From NCBI GenBank assembly GCA_024138015.1, contig JAMXBB010000004.1, forward strand, positions 11,785,300 to 11,849,299: DNA of 64,000 bases, written 5' to 3'. Below are positions 11,589 through 23,400 of the stretch, one piece after another. The notes beneath the pieces are model-generated. The model searched no databases and was not told the origin of the DNA. It worked only from the letters and a program-made list of their open reading frames with translations. Every line of letters begins with the position of its first letter. The stretch's first letter is position 1. Position numbers and translations under genes: made by a program. This stretch comes from Lumnitzera littorea (taxonomy: Eukaryota; Streptophyta; Magnoliopsida; Myrtales; Combretaceae).

Positions 11589-12535
11589 CTGAATTTTGAG
11601 AAACACATCATCTTTAGTATCGGTTGGATTTAACAGGAATGTTAAAACTAAGTGGCCAGAACGCATTTTCGATAGCAGTAAAAAAGATGAGATCCACAGT
11701 GATGGCAATTGATGTCCTCAATGTGGACAAAATCGTTTCTGATTTTATTAACATTTTCCACTCTCAAGGTAACCTTTTAATGATGAAAAGAAGGATGACA
11801 AACACCTTCTCTTCATAGTCATATATGTACACAATGTTTTGAGATATAACCAAAAATTTTCATCACGTCCATAAAGCATATGAGTTAATATAATGCAATC
11901 ACAATATCCTTTAATTGATTACATTTCTTCCTTTTGCAAAATCTAATTTTCAAAAAATGACTCGCATAAAGAGTCAGGCAATGAAAATGGATACGGAATA
12001 CTTTTAAGACAAGCATTAAGAATAACGAGGATTAAGAATGAAAAAAACCTATGATAAGAGTCCTCTATATTTATACAAAAAGAAAAAATCAATTAAATTC
12101 TCTATATTTTAATTACATTGTTTAAATCCCTCAATTTATGTCACAATTCAATTATATTTTTCATGTTTAAAGTGATTTATTTAACTTCTTTATATTTGTA
12201 TCTACACCAATTAAGTCCCTCGTTTTGTACTTCCCCCGATGTATGGCTAAATATATAATGTACTTATGTTGTGCCAATACGAAACATCAATTGAATATAC
12301 GTTTCAGTTAACAACAGACAAGTAATTCAATCTCACATTTTCCATCTCAAAATGACCTTTTTACTTTTTCTTTTGGCAAGAAAAAAAAGATCCTTTTTAT
12401 CCGTTTGGACTTGAATATATCCTACTGTAGCTTTTCCATTTCTACCTACTTTATGATTTCTTTATGCAAGTAAAGCTAATAAAACAAACAAATAAATAAA
12501 TAAAAATCTGCTAGATTACCAATAAAAGAGACAAT
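11589..12535. other. intergenic, with a second AT-rich foldback-like stretch
   Basis: A short plus frame at 11624-11818 has no known domain. About 12045-12240 contains repeated phrases such as TTAAATCCCTCAATTTATG and AATTAAGTCCCTCG, which resemble the internal phrasing of the MITE-like element at 11272, but its ends are not clear. Confidence 0.3.
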
Positions 12536-15500
12536 CTATTTGGGGATTTGGGTCATGGCATAGAATGTGGGGTCGCACATGAGCAATGTGGGTGGCGTGG
12601 ACAGAGCCGTGCTTCCGCGGTCGGCACTCATCACCACCACCTAATTTCAATTCCACCAATCATTTCATCCATTATAGTGTTGGGTGCATTCATTGTCACC
12701 TCTGACATCTGCAAGCCGTGAAATTTATTAAGTAAATACATACTTCACACTACCATACATTCTCTATCTAATTTGTCAGCTAGCGTGATACAATGGGAAA
12801 AAAAAGGGCCTATTTCTGCCAACACAATAAACCTCAAAAACTCATTAAATCACTAAAAAAAGGATTATAACGTATACCGCAATCAACAAATCGCTGTTTT
12901 CATTGTCACTGCCATAACAAGCCATGTCTTCAAGGGTTTGATGCTCCGCTTCGTCCTCAAATGTCTAAGTGTTTTTACATACAACTTCCTCCTAGGTAGG
13001 GAACTCATTGGGAACTAATTCAATTAAGAAATTAGGGATTTCATCATGATAAGTCAACGTACTATAAGTTTGAAGCATTTCTCTATGCTATACATGGCGT
13101 TGGATAACCTCAATGGAGTACTGTTCCATATTTAGGTAGTGTCAATAGGGACATTGAACGTGGACTAGACTTTTGTGTTAATTGCAACACAACATGAAGG
13201 AATCAATCCCTTAATTCTCTTGATGCACTTGTTGGTTATGTAATTATACATGATGTGTGACGTTCTCTTTAACATCCTACACATTGAATCGATTTATTTC
13301 TTTTTCTTTCCACACTATTTTTCTCTTTACTGTTCCATATCAATAAAATATTTTCTAACTCCTTATGCCTCCTCCTTAATTGTAATAGTCTTCTTTCATG
13401 ATGTGCCCCTTACTTGTTGGATGCCAATAAAAACATAGAAACTTCCATGGTAGAATGCCATGACTCCAAACAAACGCAATATTGAACCATGTTCCTAAAC
13501 TAGTAGGTCACTGTTGTGTGATCTAGTCTTTGAGAAGTTTGAGATGACTGGAGCAAAGGGATTTCCCTACCTACATCCGTAAGACCCTCTACCTCATCAT
13601 CTCTAATCGCGTTGTCTTAATTGAGGCTTGCAGCTTGGTCACTACTTTGCCTATTTGGTCATTACTTTGGCTTGCCCTATGGTTTGCATGGCGTTTTATA
13701 GCCATCGCATCAATCGGGGTTATAATAATTGTCTTGTGGCATTGGGACCCCCTTCATCCTTAGAATGCAGGTAATCAAAGGCCCATTATTTAAGGCCCTT
13801 CTTAAGTTTTGAGTAACCGATATTCTAATCATAGCCCTAAAACTATATAAGTAGACGTCTAGTTTCATATCTCCACATAGAGATGTCGGTTGCATTTGTA
13901 GATTTCTTCCTCCTTTTCCTTCTAGTAATTAATTAACCTTATTTAATTACATTTCCAGTTTCTCTCCAACTTCCATACTTAGTAAACTTAAAAAATCAAA
14001 GTTAGTTAAGTAAGACGATTGAATGGAGGGTTAAATATAGGGTAAGGGATAGCAAATAGAAAGATTAGTTAACTAGAATTAAATGCTCAGTAATTGGTAT
14101 TTGCATTCAATATTGGACTTGAGATTAAGGAAACTTAATTTCAAGTTGAAAAACCCATTTTAGGTATGTAATTACCATGATTGTAATGTTTGTGCACGTT
14201 ATGTTAGGAATCAATGAACCTAATACATATTTGACCGTTAATAAATGTGTTATTTGTGCTTGGCTATGGTAAATGCATTGAGAGTACTAGTAATTGGCAT
14301 AACAGCTCAATGATCTATATGTATTATTGTCTCAAGTGGAGTTGTGCGTCAAAGTGATGCAGGTAGATTTATACTTCAAGATGTTGGAAGGTACACAACA
14401 TCATGTGTGTGTGTATATACATATGTATGTATTGTAGGGTTATGAGTTATTCTAAGTCTTGGACCACTAAAACCATACTGTATTTTGATACCTATAGTGA
14501 AATATAACAGATGATTGATTGTGCATAAATTATTATGTTTGCATGTGTGCTTGTTAATTGTAGCATCTGCATGTGCTTTTTAGTTTTTATGTATGAGGCT
14601 TTAGCTCACCTATTGTGAGAGTTTTTTTTAGTTGCAAGTACTACTAACGATGTTGGCCATCATATGACTATGTTGATAATCTCTTTTATAATTATAGGGA
14701 TGATATGAAGTATGTCTTTTACGATGAGTAGTTGCAATGGGATGCTGTTAAATAGCTTTATAATTCAGTTATTATGTGTACGTTAGGAGATTAGACTTCC
14801 CTTATGGTGGTGTTTTATGATTAAGTTAGTTTGTGTTCATTATACCTTATGTCAAATTATTGTTTAATCGATTTAGACTCCAGTTTAGACTCTTGAATTG
14901 TTTTCGAATCTTGTAGTTTGAGTAAGACTCTATAGAGCCACTTCATATTTGTAAGCTTATGGAGATTTGTCTTTAATGTGGGATTTATAGATATTAAAGT
15001 TAAATGTATGGTTGTTAGATAAGTATTGAGCCTTTACATATCCTTATCAAGGTGACATATGGCAAGTTGTTATGGTTTAGGTTTTGGAGCATTGTGGTGA
15101 TGATACTTGTACTGTAGAGACAGGGAAAGAGTATTCACTATGACTTTTATATAGACTTTGTCAACAAGTTCTGTGCAAACGATTATAAAGAATCTAAAAG
15201 TGAAAATTCTCATACTTTTCAACACCAATTACAATATTTCTATGCATTCTTCTTCTTCCTTTTTCCCCCTTCTTTTGGCATTTTGACAAAAGTTAAATAT
15301 CGTTTGTGATTGGTATAATTTGAGTCCACTTGCCACATTCCAAAGTTTATACTTTAGGAGCTATTGGAAGCAAACATCACTTTGAGAAAATAGATATGCA
15401 CTTTTTTTTCCCCTTTTTTGGTGAACCATAGTTTTATTTATAATAAATGAGAATTTCCCACTGTTTAAGAAACACTGGGAGTATAGTATCTCTTACAAAG

Positions 15501-16639
15501 TTCGATTACATCGGTTTCTAGTAACCCACAGGTATGGAATTAAAAAATTGTATACTATTACTTAAACTAACACCTACCTTAGATAACAAATCTACCAATA
15601 GATATGCAAGTTGCATACAAAAAAATCAAAGTTAAAGCCTAAAATTCGAGAAACTTAATTGTGAACTTCTCAAACCAAGTACAAACCTGCTTTCTTTGCT
15701 AACATCAACACCGAATTTAAGAGACAAGGAACTATTTTCATGTGATGATGTGAACTCTAGATTCCATAATCAAGTATTATTGGCAAATAAACTATGGCTA
15801 AGCATAAAGTAGTCATCCATAATTCTATATTATATATTTCTTTACCATTTGTAATTTTGAAAGTAAGCCTAACTTTGAACTAATGCTAATTATAACTAAA
15901 ATTAATTGAAAAATGGTACATTTGAGGACATCGAAAAATATTACATATCTAATGGAGTTGGTTCATGGGATTTGGATTATTTCAATTTCCTACTCTCTCA
16001 ATTTTCTTAATGTACCTTATTTTTCTTAATCCATAGGTAGGATTTGGTGGAACCTGGGATAAAATAAGGAAATAGAGAGAGAATAGAAAACCCAAAGAAT
16101 TTCCTAATTTGTGACATCATGAAAGTTTCATTGGATTAATATTTACCACTATCTATGCCAAAATATGATTGAATACACATACACATACTCTTTAAATAAA
16201 ATTAACTTTCAATAAACTAGTGGACATGGGCAAATGGGATCAATTAGGACGATAGTTCACTTATTTCCTCTTCTTTTCATGCACGTTCAAATGGCGAAGA
16301 TTATAAATTAGCAAAATGTATGTTGATTGTATTTAGACTTAATCACTTTATGAAGATTTATAACATTATAATACAAATAATAAATTTACATTGAAATTGG
16401 TGTTTTAATAATAATAGACATATTGAATAATCTAAAATATAGAAAGGATTTTTGCCCAAAGAAAAAATATAGAAAGGATTCTTTCTTTTTTAAACCAAAA
16501 AAAAAAAAAAAAATTGCATAAGTCATCGATGAATAATTAATAAGTTGTGTATATATCCCTATTTATTACATGTTGGCTAGCATATCCATACTAATAATAA
16601 GGGAAAAGGAAAAAAGAATAGTTAAATAAAAATCTTGCA
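12536..16639. other. intergenic, no gene supported
   Basis: This block is less AT-rich in places (12540-12620, 13500-13700, 14140-15130). Two frames (13250-13438 plus, 13895-13710 minus) were examined and match no family I know. 14140-15130 is TG-rich and has repeat-like phrasing (for example GGCTTTAGCTCACC near 14598), so it may be an eroded LTR, but I see no paired copy in the window. A (TG)n/(TA)n tract lies near 14405-14430. Confidence 0.3.
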
Positions 16640-16905
16640 CAAAATCTCATTGAGTCTTTTCTTTCTCCTTCATTTCCATTTTAGAAAGTTGCTCTCTCTC
16701 TCTCTCTCTAAAAGTTCTCCCACGAGCATATTCTTTCCACACAAAGCCATTTTCTACTCATTTTTCTTCAAAAAAATTGAAGATTTTGCACGGGAACATA
16801 GTGAACAATAATTCTTGGGGAATTTTTTTGGAAAATAATACCAAAATCTCATGATCTCCTCAATTTCTCTTTCTAGAAGTCGACAATTCAAAAGGTAACA
16901 TTTTC
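16640..16905 (+). other. possible orphan 5' UTR and first exon
   Basis: A pyrimidine-rich stretch with (CT)n at 16691-16709 leads to an ATG at 16851 (MISSISLSRS...). About 45 bases later there is a good donor site (AAAAG^GTAACA near 16893). Plant gene 5' ends often look like this. No downstream exons follow, because the transposon relic at 17271 comes next. It could be the beheaded start of a displaced gene or simple chance. Confidence 0.2.
16691..16709. repeat. (CT)n microsatellite
   Basis: About nine CT units, typical of plant 5' leader regions. Confidence 0.85.
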
Positions 16906-17561
16906 TCCTCTTTTGATCAATTTTACAAACATGTAAATATATGAAATAGGATTGTTGTTAAGAATGTGATGGTTTATTATTGTGTAGATTAAAATTTTTT
17001 ACGTTTTGAATTGTATACATTAGTTTATTATACATGTACATGTAACATGTAACATGTGATGTGAGTAGACTTATATAATATTAATGCAATTGGTTGAGTT
17101 AGTTAGTTTTTATATGAATAAAACTGTTAGGAAATAACTAATTGTTAGGAGCATTCTTCTTATATTAAATTTGTTTGCTGTATTAGTAGTTATCATGATT
17201 GTGTGGTTCCACATATAAGATACGGGTTATTTCGGTGTTGTAAGTTTTACTGGGCTGATGTAATGTACAAGTGAGAATGGATAACATGAGGGTAGTTTGC
17301 TACATTGGAGGAAACATTGTAGAAGGGGAAGATGGGGTGTGCTCTGATAGGCATCCGATAACAATAGTTGGGGTATCGATAGGAGAAATTTATGATCAGT
17401 TGGTTGGCTTGATATATAATTGGCTTTGGGTTGACATGACAACTCACCAGGTCAATTTGATTTATAGATGTCCCTTTATAGGTGGGAATAGGGACATATT
17501 TTGTGCTGTACCTATAAACAACGATTATGACGTGCGATAATTAATGGCATCCTCACTAAGA

Positions 17562-18162
17562 TGTAGTAGAGTAAGGCCTCAAGTCAAAAGTAGTAAATAT
17601 CTAAGTTAATAAACATTAGTGGAGCCCATTTCAACCATTTGGCTAAAAAATTTCAAGCTTATGTTGATAAGGTGCTCATAATTATGACTTTATAAATTAG
17701 TATCGCAATCTTCAACAATTTATGTGGGATACTTAACCATGGGGTCTCACAATATCCCCCTCTTAAATACATGATGTTCTTGTCACAAGAACTCATAATT
17801 AGGCCTAGATCTTCTTTCCTTTTTAGTGTACGATTTGAGTCACCCACTATCTATAGGTTATTCTAGAAGTATGCAAGGAGTCACACTCTAGTGACACTCT
17901 CCACCTTCTTCGGACATCTTCTCTAAACTGGAGCTAGACTTGAATCATTCACTTACTAGTAGGTGGCTCACTCTGATACCATTTGTAATGCCTCAGGCTA
18001 AAGGTAATGAATAGCCAAACCAACAAACACTGATAGGCTTATTTCAATCACTCAGTCTAAAAGTTTCAAGATTGTGTTAACAAGGTGTTTATAACTATGG
18101 CCTTATAAACTACTATCACAAACTTCTATAACCTATGTGGGACACTTAATCATGGAGTCTCA
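17562..18162 (-). mobile_element. TRIM (miniature LTR retrotransposon) inside the MULE relic
   Basis: Two direct repeats, 17562-17749 and 17984-18162 (about 180-188 bp), flank a 234-bp interior. On the minus strand each repeat starts TGAGACYCCATG and ends in a TACA-type end. The right one reads ...GCCTCA/TGAGGCATTACA. A tRNA-Met type primer site lies two bases inside the LTR at 17981-17971, and a polypurine tract (TAAGAGGGGGATATTG) lies at 17765-17750. This is the full set of signals needed in cis and no coding sequence, which is what defines a TRIM. The target duplication is no longer visible. The LTRs differ at many sites, so the insertion is old. Confidence 0.8.
17971..17981 (-). other. 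TRIM primer binding site
   Basis: The minus strand reads TGGTATCAGAG, matching the tRNA-Met primer site shared by copia elements and many plant TRIMs. It lies next to the 5' LTR at 17984-18162. Confidence 0.75.
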
Positions 18163-20420
18163 TAGCCGTTCAGTAGAAATATATGTTGAAGTTCATGAAA
18201 TCAACATTCCCTTAATTGCTGAGTACGATTTTAGAGGGTATGATGGGAATAGGGTTTTAAGCAGAAAATCAAGTGTTTTAATCTTAGTTGGTTCCACACA
18301 ATGATATACCTGCTAGCAGTAACATGCTTTGCTAGGTTAACATACTGATGATGACTGAATACAACAGGGACATAGATGTGGAGGATAAACTAGCTTGTGG
18401 GATCATTGATGAAGACTCAGATGATACCAATTCTAATCCTGATATTAGTTAAAGAGAAGAGTGGCTCTACGAAGTTGAAGAAGCTGAAGGGTTGAGTAGG
18501 AGAAACAATTGGAGGTAAGGGTTGACTACAAATGTGGACATAGTTGGGATGATAGAACCTATGCCATTCTATACGACACCAGTTGTTGTTGACCATGTAT
18601 TGTCCAAGGAGAATGTAGACAATGGTGAGTAGAGCTTTAGTGATGAATTTAAGGGGGGATTGTGGTTCCTAAAAAAAAAAAAAAAACACTTAAAGATAGC
18701 AGTGAAAATGCGTCATGTTATGAACCATCACAAGTTCGTGGTAAAGGAGTTGAAGCTTAGTCTTTGGTCAATTAGATGTGTTGATTGGGAAAAGGGTTGC
18801 AAATGTAAACTAAGAAGCATGCTGGATGCTTCGTGATAACTAGGTTTGTAGGCCCACACATGTGCTTGAATCCTACTCTTAGTTAGGATCATTCTCAATT
18901 GGATTCAATAACACTGTCTAGATTTATTATTAAGGAAGTATAGGAATCGCCGAGTATTAAGATGAAACATATTCAAGCTACCTTTTGCAAGCAATATGGT
19001 TATACTATATACATAAAGAGAGTTTAGGAGACAAAGCACAAAGTGATAGAGCAAGTTTATGGAAGGTAGGAGAATTCATATATAGTGTTGCCATATCTTT
19101 TAAATGCCCTTCAAAAGGCTAATCTAAGTACTATGGTAGATTAAAGGTGCCGAGATAACAATACTACGGGTTATGTGTTCTTTAATAGAGTATTCTAGGT
19201 GTTTAGACCTTGTATCAAGGCCTTCATACATTGCGGGTGCATTTGGATTGTTTAATAGCTTCTTCATTGTCACTTACTTAGATATTCGAAATTAACTAAC
19301 ATGCTATTTTTTAGGCTTATGATTATCGTTGACAGTACATTTTTATATGGGAAGTACAAGCACAAACTTATTCTCGGACAAGTCTAATAACATAGTGCAT
19401 TTGATGCTCCTCCCCTTTCTTTCTGACCTTAGTGTAGTTGGCTAATATACTTAGGGTGCTGCATGCTTGGTGTAGCTCTACTGCCAACTGTGCCTTATGT
19501 TACAGATGGATATAGGTGAGATTAGTAGTCCCTTTATCTTATTTTAGGCGTGGGCATGGGAGTACTTCTTATACATTGCTCCACTATGTAGTAGAATCAT
19601 GGAAATAGTAGACGATTGCTTGTTGGTGAGTCGATGGGGTACCGAGTTTGATGTTACAGAGCTTTTCACACATGTCATCAACTAGTATAGGGATCTATTT
19701 GATTGCCAGCATCCACAACAGGTACAAAAGTTACTAACTATAGTTATATTTTCTTTTACGATGTTATGTGGCTAAATGTTCTAATTAGCTGATTTTGCAA
19801 GTCGTATGGATGCCTTACTCTCATGATGATATTGTTAGGCTCCTTACTTTCAACTATGCCGGTAGTGAATTATGGATCGTACAGTTACCCTTGATTTGCT
19901 TCTATGTGGTTGAGTTCTATTTCTTGGATTTGGTTAGATGACAGTTTAGAGGGATGTAGGGGATTCCTACTCCTATTGATATGTCCTAAGAGTTACATGA
20001 TATAGACCTATGGGGTGGGACAAAGACAAATTGACTTACCACTCATGTTAGCTGGTTGAAACAATGGGCAGATTGACATAACATGATTGTTCCTATAGTA
20101 TGACTTCTCGGTGTAGCTCCAAACTACAATGATTGGTTTCAGTAGGTCATTCGCTCTTGGGTATATATGGTACAGATTCAGCTTCATTCTCCTTAGCTAA
20201 AACTGTACCTCCACCTTTATATGCTAACAAATCTGTTATTTGTAACATGTAGGCATATTTCATTCATAGGTTACATCGAATGTCATATAAGGATATCACG
20301 GTAGAGCAGTTAAGAGTGGATACCATGATTTAGCAGCTAAGGGGTATTCACTTGAACGATGCACTAGGGTTGGTAATAGATATTGAGCAGGGTGGCTCTT
20401 TGCCTCATGATCCTTAGCAA

Positions 20421-23400
20421 GGAGGCACCATTGATTGCAAGGACCTAGGCAAGGTAGGGGTTGAGGGCGACGGTGGGTTGAATTCGACGTTAGGAACGAT
20501 CTATCTCTAGAGCACCTGTTGCTAGCAACATCTCCTAGATTGCTTGGATTTGAGTTTTGGATACACTTCGTCGAGAAGAGCTCTGGTGGTCGGATCTTCT
20601 ACATCTTCGTCATTAGAGAGACCTCTAGTAGTTAGGTTCGTACTCCCTTTGTACCTTTAAGGAGACTAGTTAGAGATCAGTACGATGATATGGCCAAGGG
20701 ACTTACATAGGTACACCCTACTCCGGTCCCTATGCATACATCATACTTAGGTGCTTATACAGTTATGATGGGGCACAAATTACTCAATTGAATGTAGACC
20801 AAATGGTGCAGCCCTAGCCTGATGTAGATCCTTGGGATATTCGTCCATAAATGTATCGATGACACTGATAGCATTAGCTAGGCATTAGATGTAGACATTT
20901 GATTCTTACTTTCTAAACACTATATAGATATTTGAAAGTAGTATTAGAGCTTTCATAACGCTTTTATTGTGTTATTCCTATTCATAACTCCTAAACTTAA
21001 ACGTTACTATAATATTTCGTATTACAAGTACATATAAGTTTAAATGGTTGTTTGGTATGCTTGCACCACTTTGTAAGGTGTCGGCTGTGTGAGGTTTAGG
21101 ATGCTTAAGCTTTGTTGAAGATGAGGAGTTTGGATATTTTGATGTAGTTGGTATAAGTGAATGTATTATTGTAAATTAGGATCCTTCAGTTGTGTTAAAA
21201 ATTATTATGTATTTCTATATTTAAAATCGCCTTTGGGAGAGGCGAATTTAGGTTGGAAGAGGTGGTTTTGGATTGAGCTAAAATTAGAAGAATCAAACTA
21301 AAATCGTAATATCAATTTATATAGATATAGAAGAAAATGTTCTCTATTAATTTAAAGGCCATACTTGTGGGATAGAAAAAGAGGAAAAAACTGAAGATTT
21401 CACTCACATAGTACTGAATAGAATTTGATATAAAGTATACTATTTCATTGAAATATTATTTTGAATTGAGCCAAAATTGCCTCTTTGTTGTATTCTTGAA
21501 AATATTTTTCTAAAAATGGTATTTTTGGAATTTTTTTCTTTTCCCTAACAATAAAAGGGTCGAAAAACCCTTTTTAGGGATTTTAAAATCTTAATTAACT
21601 AATTGATTAATCCTTGAACTTTTTATCGAGTAATATATGAAAAAACGCATATATTAGCAATTACTTCGGTAAAGGAATTTCTACTCTCATTAAAGCATAT
21701 CATCATTATAAAGCACATTTGTCCACTTGATATGATATTATTTTATAGTACTTTTTGAAAGGTCCAATATATTAATGGGACATTAATAATCATCTTCAAT
21801 TATATTCTATGATGTTTGCACATATTTCGTTAGCTAATTTTGATTAATTAAATACCAAGTTGAGGGCGAATAAGACAGAAATGTACAAATACGACAAAAA
21901 TAAATAAGATAATGAAAATTTATTTTGACGCACGTATGGTACATATGTTATTGACTACTGTAGTTAAAAAAAAGTGAAAAGAAAAGCTAGATTATAAATT
22001 TATTACATATGGCAGAGTATACTTAATAGGATAGAAAAGAAAATTGGGATAAAAAAAATTTATTTTGGGTTTTATTTATTTTTTAGCTAACTACTGTTTA
22101 CATTACGATTGTTATATTTTTTCAAAGAACCAAATTTCATTAATTAAAGCACATTAAAATACATTTACCAAAAAAGAAAAGCACATTCAAATACCTGTAT
22201 AAATAGTACCGGCAACATAAAGCAAATGAAATTGGGTTCCGAAAATTCAATCCGTAAACGGATATATACTCTAGATAAATATGGATCACATTGACATGGA
22301 GCAAAATCTTGCACGATCACGAAACAAAACACATGGCTCTAGTTATGAAAGACCCATATCAGGATGATAAGCAAAATAGAAAATACGAACAATTCAAAGA
22401 GAATCTAAATTTGAAAAGATATGATTTTGATGCAACTTTTATTCATTAATGGAAGAGTGACTGAAACTTTCAAATATGAATTAAGACGTCCTTTTTAATT
22501 GTAATAGTTGCATAGTAAGAATAGCGGTTGGATGGAGCAAACGACCAAAATACAATGATCGCCACCCCTAGATTTTCTATGAGCAAGAACTCTAGAAGAG
22601 AAGAGGGAGAAAGAGAGAAAGAAAGAATCATCTATATATTACAATTGTTTTATCCCATTAAAAAAGTATTAATACCATTGAATTATAAGTGCATTCATTC
22701 TGTCGATTTTAATTAGTTTTCAATGTTTAAATGCCCGCTTTTGCCGGTCAAATTCCACTGGATCGTAATCCCCCACACGTTAATTAATACTGATTACATT
22801 GCCAGATCAATCACGCTTTATTTTGGTAATACTGCACCATCTCGACTGTTAAAGGAAAAGAACGAAAGGTCCTAACAATAATAATAATAAAAAGACCTAA
22901 AGAAAAGTGAGACTAGGTACAAACAGATAAGGGCCGTTGTTTTCTTTCATCTTTGATTTTTTTAAAGGTTGGCTATGTATAATTTCAGTATTTATCATCT
23001 GTGAGAGACTAAAATAATTTTGGTGCTTTGCTATAGCGACAACCACTTATGCTAGATGATACACTATCATAAGAAATAATCTCGTCTTGTTTTTTCTATT
23101 TACAAATCTTACTTTTACTGTGTTTTGTGAATATTTGTTAATATATTAAATAAAACTTTTTACGATTGGTCATAAACTTGGCGCTTCGTATAAGAAGATA
23201 TGATATCTACAATGATAAAAAAAGTTTCATATCAATTATGAAAGAGAGTCAATAATGATATATTTGATTATCTTCATAAGGATGAAAAGGAATTACTATT
23301 TATTTCCTACAAATTTTTTCATATATTTGGTTAATTGAATAACTATTCTATATAATTATTATTACTACAAAATAGAGAATTATAATTCTTTTATAAAATT

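Larger units (their letters stand above)
17271..20420 (+). pseudogene. Mutator-like transposase fused to plant mobile domain, pseudogene
   Basis: Conceptual translation in several frames gives a MULE-type protein. The N-terminal segment at 17271-17540 includes MRVVCYIGG and the stretch HPITIVGVSIGEIYDQLVGL. It continues after a TRIM insertion at about 18163 (SVEIYVEVHEINIP). The MuDR-type transposase N-terminal domain is at about 18690-18825 (LKIAVKMRHVMNH, RCVDWEKGCKWKLR). Core fragments follow at 18840-19400 (FCKQYGYTIYIKR; VDSTFLYGKYKHKLIL, the region around the first catalytic Asp). From about 19540 to 20170 there is a plant mobile domain, also called aminotransferase-like (LWIVQLPLICFYVVEFYFLD, then IPTPIDMS and DIDLWGG). 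Mutator transposases with a fused mobile domain are known in plants. Many stops and frame changes show this one is dead. The transposase region after the first catalytic Asp is missing or unreadable. The ends of the transposon were not found. Confidence 0.75.

Noticed and set aside
17227..17447. Minus-strand frames opposite the transposase N-terminus
   Set aside because: The plus strand carries the recognisable transposon protein, so these are shadows.
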